A stretch of 64,000 bases of DNA from Candidatus Eremiobacterota bacterium (GCA_031082125.1 JAVHLM010000004.1:1-64000), one strand, 5' to 3'. Shown: positions 33,762-43,019, numbered from the stretch's first letter. Program-made: numbers and translations. Notes: generated from the letters alone by a model not told the origin.

Positions 33762-35324
33762 ATGAAGACAGTAGTAGATGAAGGATCAGTCAAAAGAAAC
33801 CCTGTGGAAAACTCTGCAGCATTATTTGTGGCACTTATTTTTTTATTCCTCTCCATGGCAGGCTGTACTGGAGGAGGCTCCGAAGGGCAAAGCTTTCTGG
33901 GCACCGCCTGGAGCGGCGCAGCAAATCCCCGGCTTGACACCGTCGAGAACCTTGATAAGCCGGGAGAGCCGCTGCGGGCCGGTGACTGGAGCAGGATCCG
34001 GGGGAGCGGCTTCGGCGACACGCAGGGACAGGGCTATGTGCACTTCGTTCAAGGCGCTCAGAGCAGCAAAGCAGCCCGATACCACGCATGGGCTGACGGC
34101 GAGATAACCTTTCGCACGCCCGACGACCTTAAAAGCCCCGGCGAGACCACAAAGGCTTTCTCTCAGGCGCAGATAGCCATCGTGCACTCATCGGGCAGCG
34201 GCAGCAATGTGCTCGCGATAGCAACCGACGCGACGCCCAACTCGAGCCCCCAGGAAACGCCACCCGCGGCGACTCCTGCACCATCCCCGACAGGAAGCCC
34301 CTCCCCTTCGCCTTCGTGCACGTGCCCGCCGACACCATCTCCGTCACCTGTGCCGACGGCAACCGCCGCCTTTTACTATGTAACAGATAATCCCTCGAAT
34401 ATTGACTACCGCTGCGGCTTTTCGCCTGACAGCAGCACCATCGTTTTCGAGCGCACCGCGAGAGGGGCCGTGGACTACGAGCTTTACCAGGTTCCTGCGA
34501 CAGGAGGCACGGGCACCCCCTTCCTTCCCCAGAGCTTCACCAAAGACTATCAGAGCACCCGCCCGAACTGGTCTGCCGCCAACAACCAGATTGCATTCAC
34601 CGGCTCTTCACGCACCGGCGATTCAGTCTGGACAGTGAACCCCGACGGCTCAGGGCTTGTGCAGGTGACCTCGCCCGAGTTCCGCCCGATAGTTGACTAC
34701 CCATACTGGTTCCCCGACGGCAAGAGCCTTGCGGTAGTGGATTACGGCTACAATCCCATCACCAACTACAAGGGCATCATACGCCGCGTATGGCCCGGCA
34801 CAAACCCGGCCACCGTGGTGAATCTCACGAGCGATACCCAGCTCCTCGCAGGCATGCCCAGCGTGTCCCCTGGCGGCCGTTATGTGGCTTTCGCCGCCCA
34901 GTGCTGCGTCAATGAGCCCTACAACCAGAATGCGAACAGCATCTACATAATCGATCTCGAGGCCCCGGCGGGGACAAAGCCCTGGCTCTTCGACAGCGGC
35001 CAGGCCCGGGCGCCCTCATGGTCGCCTGACGGCACGGTCATCAACTTCGAGTCCAACAGGGGGAGTCCTAATCCCGACATCTACGCGATATACCTGAAAA
35101 GATTCACCGGATCGCCAGGCGACATTAACGGCATTCCGACAAAAATCACTGAAGACAGCCTTAATGCCAATCATTGCGTGTGGTCACCGAAAGGCACTTC
35201 TCTTGTAATGAGCGCCGTGCTGCCCGCGAGCGGTTCCGATCCCCAGGCCGGCTCACTGCCTCCCCCGAGGGGAATCCTGGTGATGGACGTCCCTGCAGGC
35301 TTTACCACGGCCGGGGGGAAGTGA
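33762..35324 (+). CDS. TolB-like beta-propeller lipoprotein with IPT-like N-terminal domain
   Basis: 520 aa from ATG 33762 (a longer frame without SD begins at 33651). Signal peptide with lipobox SMAGC followed by TGGGS. Residues about 50-150 look like an IPT/TIG domain (GDWSRIRGSGFGDTQG). A Pro/Ser/Thr-rich spacer follows at about 150-185, containing CTCPPTPSPSP. Then comes a six-bladed WD40-like/PD40 propeller with repeats such as GCGFSPDSSTIVF, YPYWFPDGKSLAV and SWSPDGTVINF. Likely a surface-exposed binding protein, similar in plan to the lipoproteins at 13742 and 60168. No enzyme residues are seen. Confidence 0.75.
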   Translation: MKTVVDEGSVKRNPVENSAALFVALIFLFLSMAGCTGGGSEGQSFLGTAWSGAANPRLDTVENLDKPGEPLRAGDWSRIRGSGFGDTQGQGYVHFVQGAQSSKAARYHAWADGEITFRTPDDLKSPGETTKAFSQAQIAIVHSSGSGSNVLAIATDATPNSSPQETPPAATPAPSPTGSPSPSPSCTCPPTPSPSPVPTATAAFYYVTDNPSNIDYRCGFSPDSSTIVFERTARGAVDYELYQVPATGGTGTPFLPQSFTKDYQSTRPNWSAANNQIAFTGSSRTGDSVWTVNPDGSGLVQVTSPEFRPIVDYPYWFPDGKSLAVVDYGYNPITNYKGIIRRVWPGTNPATVVNLTSDTQLLAGMPSVSPGGRYVAFAAQCCVNEPYNQNANSIYIIDLEAPAGTKPWLFDSGQARAPSWSPDGTVINFESNRGSPNPDIYAIYLKRFTGSPGDINGIPTKITEDSLNANHCVWSPKGTSLVMSAVLPASGSDPQAGSLPPPRGILVMDVPAGFTTAGGK

Positions 35325-35411
35325 CCCATGAACGATGCAGGATTCAATGGGCCGCTGGAAAAATAGTTGAGTGAGGGAGTTGAAGAGTGCGGGTATCCCG
35401 GAGGTGGTGAC

Positions 35412-36056
35412 ATGCGTGAAGAGTTCAACGAGATCTATGAGATAGGGGAGTCCATACTCATTTTTCTGGGGACCATGGGATTCAATGGCCTCCTCACCTA
35501 CGGCCGGGAAGGGGAATGGAAATACCACGATCCCGAAAGCCTTGCGTGGGACTGCTACCACCAGGAGGTGTTCCGCAATTTCAAGGCTGACCGCATCACC
35601 CTTCATGACCTGGAGGAGCGGGGGATCGCCCTGCCAAACCCTGAAAAGATCCCGGCACCTTCGCCCGGGAAGACCTGGGCCGACAATTTCAATGCAAAGA
35701 CCAGGCTCGACAAGGTGCCGCCCGCAGTGCGGGAACACCTTAAGAGCCGCTCACCGGGACCGGTGAAGGTGTACCTGGTGCTCGTGGAGGACTTCTACGA
35801 GACCTCCTTCGGCGACGGCAGGTTTCTCTATCCGGAAGCGGCCTACTACACAAGGGAGGCCGCCGGGGAGAAAATAAGCCGCCTGCAGAGAGAAGAGCCC
35901 GATAAGGCAAAGCGGGAATGGTACCGGTATACCCTTAAAGAGGTCATTTTAAGAGTGGAGGGCGCAGAAATCGTTGCAGACCTGAACATCGATTCTTTTG
36001 AACACTATTCTATAGAAGATATAGTGAGGCTTCTTTCCCGTCTCCGTCCGAAGTGA
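35412..36056 (+). CDS. Protein of unknown function
   Basis: 214 aa. The start MREEFNEIYEIG is fixed by GGAGGTGGTGAC before ATG 35412. Acidic and aromatic-rich, no signal peptide, no TM segment. Stretches VKVYLVLVEDFYETSFGDG and VEGAEIVADLNIDS suggest an alpha/beta fold. I do not recognise a family. It lies 87 nt after the TolB-like lipoprotein gene in the same direction and may be co-transcribed. Confidence 0.6.
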   Translation: MREEFNEIYEIGESILIFLGTMGFNGLLTYGREGEWKYHDPESLAWDCYHQEVFRNFKADRITLHDLEERGIALPNPEKIPAPSPGKTWADNFNAKTRLDKVPPAVREHLKSRSPGPVKVYLVLVEDFYETSFGDGRFLYPEAAYYTREAAGEKISRLQREEPDKAKREWYRYTLKEVILRVEGAEIVADLNIDSFEHYSIEDIVRLLSRLRPK

Positions 36057-36373
36057 GCGGCATATTTTCGAAGGGCTCGCCGGGGGCTCTCTCTTCTCAC
36101 CGAAAAGGAGAGCCTGGCCTGTTCGATCATCTCTTCCACGGTGAGGGTGAAGCTTTCGAGGGATATGCAGACGGGGTTGGAAGATGCGCCGAAATGGCAG
36201 CCATGATGAAACTCGGGGCCGGCAACAGGAAAAAGCGGGGGGGCAAGGGGCAGGTACAGCAGTACGAACCTCTGGATCAAGAAAGGGAAATATGCTACAA
36301 TACGGAGAGAAAAGATAATCCATGTGCTTGCCGCTGCAAGTGCTCCCAGGTATTCCAGGACAGGAGGAAAGGA
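36057..36373. other. Intergenic region, weak promoter only
   Basis: An open frame covers it but without SD or coding character. TACAAT at 36296-36301 with TGGATC 17 nt upstream may be the promoter of the following PQQ-repeat gene. Confidence 0.35.
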
Positions 36374-37894
36374 ATGGAGATAAGAAATGACATAACGGCG
36401 CCCCCGGTTCATCTTAACAGGCCCGCTGGAGCCCCTGATATGACCGGCGAAGAAGTGAAAGCTCCCCGGGACTCATTTTCCCATGGGGCGGCGCCTCAGA
36501 AAAATATGAAGAACATTACGGCGGGAGCGGCCGGCGCAATCCTCTCCAAGCCCTCCAAAGAGCCTGTGCCCCTCGAAAAGGCCGCCCACTGGAAATTCGA
36601 GGCCCAGGACAAGCACTCCATCGACGCCGTATTTACGACGCCCAACGGCAACAGCTATATATGCTGCGAAAGCTTCGACACGGAGAACCGCGACACGCCG
36701 CGGTCCTACACCGCCGCCTTTGACCCCTCAGGGAAAGAGCTCTGGACCTACAAGACCGACAACAAGTACTCCATAAGTAGCCACATCTTTCTTCCCGACG
36801 GCTCGAGCTATCTCGCATGCAACGGCGAAGAGCGCTGGGACAGGCCTTACGTTGTAGCCCTGAACCCTGACGGCACCGAGAAATGGAAATACCAGCCCAA
36901 GACCGACAGCAAGTGCTCGTCCATCCAGATCGGCCCCGACGGCACCATCTACGCCAAGATTGAGAAAGAGCTCCATGCCATAGACAGCAAGGGCAAGATG
37001 AAGTGGAAGCATGAAATAGGAATCCACTCCGATGATTATTTCCATGAGATGACACCGGGAGGTACCAGCATCTTCGCCTGCGACAACTTTTCCAACAATT
37101 TTGGCTACGACAGCTTTTATGCCGTCAACTCCAAGGGGAAAAAAGAGGAGATCGATCTCCCCGACATTGGCACATTCCCCATAAATGACGGCAAAGGGCA
37201 CATCTTTTACGGCGGCGAGAAAGGCGAGTTCTACGGCATCGACACCACTACGGGGCAGAAGTGGGAGCTTTCGCTCGACTCCGAGCGGGGCCTCAAGATG
37301 CCTCACTGGGGACCTGACGGCAGGATCTACGTCGAGGGAAGGTTCGACAATGCGCTCTACGCCATTGACCCCCAGGGGAAGCTCATCTGGAAAGAGACCA
37401 TTGAAGATCACAGGCCCGGGGGAATGGCACTCGATGAGTTTTACAAAGTGGCTCATGACGGCTCGGTCTTCTACGCCCTTGAGGGAAAAGACTCCATCCA
37501 GGTGATTGACGCCCGGGGGAACAGGTCAAAGGAGATCAACGTGCCCGGCGGCTTTTCGGAGTTCTGCCCGGACAGCAGGGGCCACCTTTATATAAGGCGT
37601 GCTGACGATGACACCATAATATTCTGCGACGTGCAGAATGACACGCGCTTTTACTTTCCCATGGAGCTTGCCGGGAACATGGACATGAAGGAAGTCCTCG
37701 ATGACGGCACCGTCGTGTTCCAGGACATGTGCTCCCGCTTCCACGTGAAATTCGACAAGGACGAGGAGGTAAAGAAATACCTCGAGGAGCTGCAGGAAGC
37801 CGGCGACGCAGGCGAATCCCAGAAGCCCGTCGATACCATTGTCGAGGAAGACGACTGGGTCTATATAGGGAACGTCAAGATACCGAAGAAATGA
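36374..37894 (+). CDS. PQQ-like beta-propeller protein, no signal peptide
   Basis: 506 aa from ATG 36374, with AGGAGGAAAGGA immediately before. Residues 1-65 are polar and disordered. From about 70 on, PQQ/pyrrolo-quinoline-type propeller blades recur with the pattern aromatic-DPSGKELWTYK, LNPDGTEKWKY, IDSKGKMKWKHE, IDPQGKLIWKE. The metal- and cofactor-binding residues of true quinoprotein dehydrogenases are not apparent, and there is no export signal, so this is probably a cytoplasmic or specially secreted scaffold. The disordered head resembles those of the PLD, lethal-factor-like and phosphatase proteins of this window. The next gene starts 4 nt after its stop. Confidence 0.7.
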   Translation: MEIRNDITAPPVHLNRPAGAPDMTGEEVKAPRDSFSHGAAPQKNMKNITAGAAGAILSKPSKEPVPLEKAAHWKFEAQDKHSIDAVFTTPNGNSYICCESFDTENRDTPRSYTAAFDPSGKELWTYKTDNKYSISSHIFLPDGSSYLACNGEERWDRPYVVALNPDGTEKWKYQPKTDSKCSSIQIGPDGTIYAKIEKELHAIDSKGKMKWKHEIGIHSDDYFHEMTPGGTSIFACDNFSNNFGYDSFYAVNSKGKKEEIDLPDIGTFPINDGKGHIFYGGEKGEFYGIDTTTGQKWELSLDSERGLKMPHWGPDGRIYVEGRFDNALYAIDPQGKLIWKETIEDHRPGGMALDEFYKVAHDGSVFYALEGKDSIQVIDARGNRSKEINVPGGFSEFCPDSRGHLYIRRADDDTIIFCDVQNDTRFYFPMELAGNMDMKEVLDDGTVVFQDMCSRFHVKFDKDEEVKKYLEELQEAGDAGESQKPVDTIVEEDDWVYIGNVKIPKK

Positions 37895-37898
37895 GCCC

Positions 37899-39110
37899 AT
37901 GTTCGTAGGAGACTGGCCTGCCGAGAGGGAGCGTTTCACTCCTGACTCTCCCTGCCTCATCGATTCCCCGATGGGAGCCGCCATGTCCTTCAGGGACTTC
38001 TCCCGGAAGGTGAAAAGGCTCTCCTCATTTCTCTTCAGGAATCTGAAAATCCTGAAAGGGAAGCGGATCGCCATAATCTCGGAGAATCTGCCCTTTCATT
38101 TCGAGCTCTTTTTTGCCGCGGCGAAAATAGGCGCCGTGCTTGTGCCCCTCGATGCTTCGCTTGATGAAGAGACATTTCCTGGCCTGCTTGCCGATGCGGA
38201 CCCTGAGGTCATCTTCCTCTCCTGGAATAAACGCGCCCTCGTGGAGAGTTTTTCCGCGCTGCAGGCGCTCCGCCATTGCTTTATCCTCAGCGGGGAAGGG
38301 GAATTTGATGAACCGGCAATAGAGAGAAGCAGGGTAAGCGATTCACCGGCAGAGGTGGAGCTCCTGCTTGAGGATCCCCTCATGCTTGTCTATGAAAAAA
38401 GAGAAGACCTGGGCTGGATCGGCTCAATCGTTCCGCAGGGGATGGTGGCCTGGAACGCCATAAATACCATTATTACCTGCGGCCTCTCTCCCAGAGACCG
38501 GACAGTCCTCGCACTTCCTTTCGGGGAGAAAGACGGCGCCCTGCTTCATGCCCTTCCCCTTTTCCTTGCGGGGGGGGCCACGGTGCTTCCAGGCGGCCAA
38601 GGCACAGCAAGGCCTCTCGAGAGCCTCTGCGGGCTCTACGGCATTTCCCTCCTGGCCATGAGAGCCTCCCAGTGGAGCGACCCTTCCAGGAGCGCGAAAT
38701 TGCTGGCAGCTTCGCCGCTGAGACATCTCCTTTCCTCCGACGGGCCCCTCGATGACAAGGCTTTCACGAGCCACCTCACCCATGGGCTCTTTGTCGCGCC
38801 GGGCTTCGTGAGCGCCCAGGCTGGCCCGGGGAACTTTTTTGTCACGGCCTCCGAGCATGAGAGGCACCCGGGCTCAGTGGGACGACCTCTCTTCCATGTC
38901 GAGGCCATAGTGGGCGACGAAGAGGCAAAAGCCCTCGAAGCAGGCGAGGAGGGTGAGCTTTTTCTGAGGGGCCACCACCTCTTCTCAGGCTATTGGAACA
39001 GGGCCACGGCAACCCGGAAGGCCTTTGTGAAGTGGTGGCTCAGGACGGGCATAAAAGCGGCATGCCGCGGCGGTTATTTTTATCTCACCCTCCGCCCGCC
39101 CATCCGATAA
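37899..39110 (+). CDS. Degenerate, truncated acyl-CoA synthetase (ANL)-like protein
   Basis: 403 aa. The N-terminal ANL architecture is visible: FRDFSRKVKRLSSFLF, AIISENLPFHFELFFAAAKIG and VPLDASLDEE. At about residue 165, where the ATP-binding P-loop TSGTTGxPKG belongs, it reads VYEKREDLGWIGS. Late motifs survive as GELFLRGHHLFSGYW and WLRTG, but the Asp that binds ribose (TGD) is TGI. The protein ends at GYFYLTLRPP, before the C-terminal lid domain with the catalytic Lys. Adenylation is therefore unlikely; this is a pseudoenzyme or a decaying gene. Its ATG lies 4 nt after the PQQ-protein stop. Confidence 0.65.
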   Translation: MFVGDWPAERERFTPDSPCLIDSPMGAAMSFRDFSRKVKRLSSFLFRNLKILKGKRIAIISENLPFHFELFFAAAKIGAVLVPLDASLDEETFPGLLADADPEVIFLSWNKRALVESFSALQALRHCFILSGEGEFDEPAIERSRVSDSPAEVELLLEDPLMLVYEKREDLGWIGSIVPQGMVAWNAINTIITCGLSPRDRTVLALPFGEKDGALLHALPLFLAGGATVLPGGQGTARPLESLCGLYGISLLAMRASQWSDPSRSAKLLAASPLRHLLSSDGPLDDKAFTSHLTHGLFVAPGFVSAQAGPGNFFVTASEHERHPGSVGRPLFHVEAIVGDEEAKALEAGEEGELFLRGHHLFSGYWNRATATRKAFVKWWLRTGIKAACRGGYFYLTLRPPIR

Positions 39111-39119
39111 GGCAGGGTG

Positions 39120-39938
39120 TCAGCGTGCAAGGTCGTCGGTCAAGGGAGGGTCATGAAGACTCAGGAACGAGAGGAGGGCTTCGTTGAACTGCAGCGGCTT
39201 TTCGATGGGCGGCACGTGGCCGCAGTCCTCAATGACCTTGAGCTTCGAGCCCTGTACCGCATGGTGGATCCTCTGGGCGTAGCGCGGCGGCGTGAGGAGG
39301 TCCTCTTCGCCCACGATGAGCAGAAGGGGTGACTTCACCTCCTGAAGGTTCACCGTGGCATTGTACTTGAGACTTTCTATGGTGTTGCTCTTGAGGGCCT
39401 CCCTGTCGTTTCTCCTGAAAACTTTCTTGAAAATATTTATCTTTCTGTCATGGTGCTTTATGAAACTGTTGGAATAAAGCCATGGGAGGGCCACGTCAAA
39501 ACGCAGGTCAAGATCGCCCTTATCCTGGGCCTCTATCCAGCTCAGCATGGTTTTCTCCAGGAGAGGATGGGCTTCCGTCGTTGTGTCGGAGACCACGAGG
39601 GACCGGACACGCCCGGGAAAGTGGGCTGCCAGGTAGAGGGCAATATACCCCCCAAAGGAGTGTCCCACCAGGTGGGCTTTATCTATGGAGAGGTGATCCA
39701 GAATGGCCATGAGGTCCGTCATGTGCTCATAGCCCGTGTAGCCTTCAGAAGGCTTGCCCGACCTGCCCTGGCCGCGGCAGTCATAGACAATGACCCGGTA
39801 CCGGGCGCTGAAGACGGTGACCTGATTGCTCCAGCACTCCAGGCTCGAGGTGAGGCCGTTTATAAACACGAGGGGAGTGCCGGCGCCATGGGTTTCATAG
39901 TAGATACCAAGGGTGTCGCTTACGGCAAGAATCGGCAT
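39120..39938 (-). CDS. Alpha/beta-hydrolase-fold enzyme
   Basis: 272 aa. The full catalytic triad context is present: oxyanion hole FINGLTSS, nucleophile GHSFGG at about residue 96, acid in VGEEDLLTP near 215, and His in DCGHVPPIEKP near 245. The closest general match is the 3-oxoadipate enol-lactonase/esterase group. No signal peptide, so cytoplasmic. The AAGGGG SD lies about 8 nt upstream. Convergent with the ANL-like gene, 9 nt between stops. The substrate cannot be inferred from neighbours. Confidence 0.8.
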   Translation of the reverse strand: MPILAVSDTLGIYYETHGAGTPLVFINGLTSSLECWSNQVTVFSARYRVIVYDCRGQGRSGKPSEGYTGYEHMTDLMAILDHLSIDKAHLVGHSFGGYIALYLAAHFPGRVRSLVVSDTTTEAHPLLEKTMLSWIEAQDKGDLDLRFDVALPWLYSNSFIKHHDRKINIFKKVFRRNDREALKSNTIESLKYNATVNLQEVKSPLLLIVGEEDLLTPPRYAQRIHHAVQGSKLKVIEDCGHVPPIEKPLQFNEALLSFLSLHDPPLTDDLAR

Positions 39939-39990
39939 TGAAAACCCCTTTCAGGGAGGTTTTCTCCGCCCTTCCCCTTTTTCCTCTCGC

Positions 39991-40124
39991 TTCTCAGTTG
40001 CCTGCAGCTTCTTTCAGCTTCTCCACGTCGATAGAGGAAACAAGACAATTTACTTGTCGGTAATTGTGAGATCTTTGCGCCGTTTCTCAGTTGCCCGCAG
40101 CTTCTTTCAGCTTCTCCACGTCGA
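39991..40124. repeat. 41-bp direct repeat: duplicated 3' end of the phosphatase gene
   Basis: 39991-40031 and 40084-40124 differ at one position. The second copy encodes the phosphatase C-terminus DVEKLKEAAGN and stop; the first lies 93 bp downstream of it, in the intergenic region, with the same codons and stop. Confidence 0.85.
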
Positions 40125-40836
40125 GATGGGTGACAAGATCCTTATACTTGCCTATAAGATCATAAGGGAACCAGTGGTAGCCGAAGTTGTCCATCTCTTT
40201 CTTTGCGCCGTCCGCTGACCATCCCTCTTCGACTCTCCGGTAAACAGCCGCCATGACACCAGTCCTGTCCTTGCCTTCCTTGCAGTGCATGTAGACGGGC
40301 TGATTCTGGCCGTCTTTCACTGTCCTGAGGAACTGCACCATCTGCTCTTCAGTGGGACGCTTTCCTGGCTCAATGGGAAGCTCCACATACCCTATCCCCA
40401 GCTTTTTCAGCTCCTTGGCCTCCTTTTCCCTCTCCCCGGCAGTGGTCCTGAAGTTGATGACAGTCTTTACCCCCATGTCCTTGAGGGTCTTATAGCCTTC
40501 TTTCGTGGGCTGGGCGCCGCGGTAGAGTCCCTCGGAGAGCTTTCCCGCGTTTGGAAGGCCCGGGAGGCTTATGGGCTTTGCCGGCTCTTCACCTGCGGGA
40601 GAAGAGGTCTCAAGTCCCGCCTCGGGCGCCCCGGTGGGGAACTGGCGTGCGGGATGGAGAGTCTCCCCGGGAGAGGCGGCCCGCTCCTTGAGGAGCGTAT
40701 CGGAAAAAGACACGCTGTCAAGAGGCTCATTGAAGGATTCCTGCCCCGGCTGCCCTTCTTGCTCCAGGAGGCCTGGAGGGTAATGAGTCCACGGTGTGTC
40801 TATTTTTTCTGAGCCGATGCCAAGGCTTTCGATCAT
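40087..40836 (-). CDS. PTP/dual-specificity phosphatase-like protein with disordered N-terminus
   Basis: 249 aa. Residues 1-90 are Pro/Glu/Ser-rich and disordered. Residues about 95-225 form a cysteine phosphatase of the PFA-DSP/Siw14-like type: LSEGLYRGAQPT, GVKTVINFRT, and the P-loop HCKEGKDRTG with nucleophile C185 and R191. An aspartate general acid cannot be placed with certainty. Substrates may be phosphotyrosine, phosphoinositides or inositol pyrophosphates. It could counter the Ser/Thr kinases of this genome or act as a delivered effector; neither is shown. The last 11 codons are repeated 93 bp downstream. Confidence 0.8.
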   Translation of the reverse strand: MIESLGIGSEKIDTPWTHYPPGLLEQEGQPGQESFNEPLDSVSFSDTLLKERAASPGETLHPARQFPTGAPEAGLETSSPAGEEPAKPISLPGLPNAGKLSEGLYRGAQPTKEGYKTLKDMGVKTVINFRTTAGEREKEAKELKKLGIGYVELPIEPGKRPTEEQMVQFLRTVKDGQNQPVYMHCKEGKDRTGVMAAVYRRVEEGWSADGAKKEMDNFGYHWFPYDLIGKYKDLVTHLDVEKLKEAAGN

Positions 40837-40971
40837 TGAAGGGCACCCCCTCTGTTCCTGACGGGTCTTACCTTGTATATCAGGAAAGAGATGCTCCTAA
40901 TCAAGCTTTTTCAGTGTAAAAAATAAGTAAACTCCTTTAAAAAGATGTTAAACTTTTATCCAGCTTCCTCC

Positions 40972-41973
40972 TCAGGCCCCCATTTTCAGCACGGCCCTGA
41001 AATGGACCTTTGAGGAGATCATTTTCCCAAAGGCCGCGGGGGCCTCTTCCAGGGAGAAGATCTCCACCATGGGCATGATCTTGAAGCGGAGGCTGAAATC
41101 TATGGTCTCCTCGAGGCTGCCTCCGGCAAAGCCCCTGATGGAGCGCTCGCCCATCAGCAGTTGGAGAGGGGAGACCTCGATCATTTCACTGACGCCGGCG
41201 ACAATGACAGCCTGCCCGCGGCGGGCGAGGCCTCCTATGAGGGACGATATGGCTTTACTGTCAGGGGCCGTGCAGAGAAGCACCGCGGCGCCTCCCATTT
41301 TATTGAGCTCCTTCGCACCGTCGGCAGCCGTGGTGTCTATGTAGCAATGGGCTCCCAGCTTGAGGGCCAGTTCCTCCTTCTCTTTGCCGCGGGAGAGGAC
41401 CACAGGCCTGAAGCCGAATTTCGCGGCGTACTGCAGGGCGAGATGGCCCAGTCCCCCAAGCCCGTGGATTGCCACCAGGTCGCCGCCTTTTGCCCTGCTC
41501 TCCTTCAGGGCGCCGAACACGGTACGGCCGGCGCAGAGAAGGGGCGCACCCGCTATGGGATCAAGCTCTTCCGGTATGCTGATAAGGACTTCGGGGCGCG
41601 CGATCATATACTCCGCATAGCCTCCGTCCATGGAGAGGCCTGTCACCTTGGCATTCTCGCAGGCGCCGAAATCACCGCTCCGGCAGGCGCTGCAGTAAAA
41701 GCAGTGGCCGCCGTGCCAGCCGACGCCAACCCTCTGGCCGGGCATCCAGCTTGAGACCCTGAGGCCCGTTTTTTCCACAATCCCGATCACCTCGTGGCCC
41801 GGCACCCTTGGGTACGTGAGGCCGGGGAAGTGGCCTTCAATGGGGATGAGGTCACCATGGCAGACACCGCATGCCTCGACCTTGATAAGTACCTCGTAAT
41901 CGCCCGGCTCCGGGATCTCCCTGTGGACAAGCTCAAAGTCTGCGCTGGGACCGCTTACCTGGATTGCTCTCAT
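40972..41973 (-). CDS. Zinc-dependent alcohol dehydrogenase (MDR)
   Basis: 333 aa. Catalytic zinc ligands in CGVCHGD (C37-type) and PGHEVIG; structural zinc in CFYCSACRSGDFGAC (four Cys); cofactor loop GLGGLGHLA. This is the AdhP/AdhT-like class that reduces aldehydes or oxidises primary alcohols with NAD(P). The ATG overlaps the stop of the DUF169 gene (ATGA), and AAGGAGG lies 8 nt before it, so the two are co-expressed. Together with the keto acid decarboxylase at 31908 it could make alcohols by an Ehrlich-type route, but the genes are 7 kb apart and this is only a possibility. Confidence 0.85.
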   Translation of the reverse strand: MRAIQVSGPSADFELVHREIPEPGDYEVLIKVEACGVCHGDLIPIEGHFPGLTYPRVPGHEVIGIVEKTGLRVSSWMPGQRVGVGWHGGHCFYCSACRSGDFGACENAKVTGLSMDGGYAEYMIARPEVLISIPEELDPIAGAPLLCAGRTVFGALKESRAKGGDLVAIHGLGGLGHLALQYAAKFGFRPVVLSRGKEKEELALKLGAHCYIDTTAADGAKELNKMGGAAVLLCTAPDSKAISSLIGGLARRGQAVIVAGVSEMIEVSPLQLLMGERSIRGFAGGSLEETIDFSLRFKIMPMVEIFSLEEAPAAFGKMISSKVHFRAVLKMGA

Positions 41974-42743
41974 AGTGAACCTCCTTCGCTTCTTTTCTCT
42001 ATGCGCCGGGATACCAGATTCCAGGAGGGAGTGGTGAGGAAGCTCTCCTCCATATTGAGCACCATGGTGCGGAACCTTTTCGGGGGCACCGTGAAGGTGA
42101 TGCTCCAGTCGGGCACCGAAGGCCTTGCCGAGGGATCAAACATGCCCAGTATGGCCCGGGGCTCATCTTTCTTCTTTTCAAGCAGGGGATAATGCACGAT
42201 GCTCATGCAGCCCGATCCGAAGGGCGTGCCGACATGGCCTTCCAGCGACGCCGCGTCAAAGTTCGCCAGGGTGAAAAGCCCCGAGAGCACGTCGGGCCCC
42301 GCGAAGAATATCACCGCCTCAGGCTCGTCTTCATCGGCCAGATGGTCCCACCGTACGAAGGCGATGTATTTTCCGGGCGCCTCAAAGGTAGGCACATGCT
42401 TGATGAATTCCTTCACTATCTCGGGGCTCTTCTTGTACCGCTCCCCTTCAAGCTCACCGGGGATACCACAGGAGAGAAAATACTCGAATTTCGGCGCCAG
42501 GACCTGGGAATAGCCCAGGTAGCGCTTCCCTCCGGGGCATGTGAGGTTGTCGGCATTGAAAAGAAGCGACTTTCCTTTTCTCACGAGTGCCAGGTCTCCA
42601 ATCATGCAGCGGTGGCCTTTGGCACTCCTTGCAAGCTCGCCTTTTTTGGGGTTGTCGGTGTAAAAAAAGGCTATGGGGAGCTCAGCCCCGTGAAAATAAC
42701 GGTCCCAGAGGGAAACAAACTTTTCATGGAGCTCCTTGTTCAT
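41970..42743 (-). CDS. DUF169 domain protein
   Basis: 257 aa, matching DUF169: PIAFFYTDNPKKGEL near residue 22, RCMIGDLALVRKGK near 45, CPGGKRYLGY near 69 and SGCMSIVHYP near 177. These cysteines (C46, C69, C92, C178) are typical of the family. The function is not known; members occur in anaerobes next to redox enzymes. First gene of an operon with the zinc alcohol dehydrogenase (4-bp overlap). SD GGGAGG. Confidence 0.75.
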   Translation of the reverse strand: MNKELHEKFVSLWDRYFHGAELPIAFFYTDNPKKGELARSAKGHRCMIGDLALVRKGKSLLFNADNLTCPGGKRYLGYSQVLAPKFEYFLSCGIPGELEGERYKKSPEIVKEFIKHVPTFEAPGKYIAFVRWDHLADEDEPEAVIFFAGPDVLSGLFTLANFDAASLEGHVGTPFGSGCMSIVHYPLLEKKKDEPRAILGMFDPSARPSVPDWSITFTVPPKRFRTMVLNMEESFLTTPSWNLVSRRIEKRSEGGSL

Positions 42744-42745
42744 CT

Positions 42746-42883
42746 TTACCTCCCTTTAATGGAGAATATATCTATTCTTGCCATGTCTTCCCTGTAAGAG
42801 GGGGAATACCTGTCAGAAAATAGAAAAAGCGCGATGAAAATGATGATACCATTGAGAGCCGGCAACAGGTACCTGCTGCCGGC
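42746..42883 (-). pseudogene. Possible C-terminal stump of a membrane protein
   Basis: A minus-strand frame ends in YLLPALNGIIIFIALFLF, SDRYSPSYREDMARI and a basic tail before TAA at 42746, like a last TM helix plus cytoplasmic tail. Upstream the frame has no start or coding character. It directly precedes the DUF169 SD. The palindrome 42858-42883 lies in it. Confidence 0.25.
42858..42883. repeat. 26-bp near-perfect palindrome
   Basis: GCCGGCA-A-CAGGTACCTG-C-TGCCGGC, one mismatched pair. It lies between the divergent DUF169 and DUF1269 genes and may be an operator or cruciform. Confidence 0.5.
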
Positions 42884-43019
42884 AAGGTGAGGTTCTCGAT
42901 AATCTCCGTGAACAGGAAGGAGAGCCATTGCCTGAAACAGAAAACCATGGAGGGTATGATGGCGAAAAGAGGGAGGAACCAAGCGAATCAAGGCACAACA
43001 CCATAAAGGAGGAAAGAAA

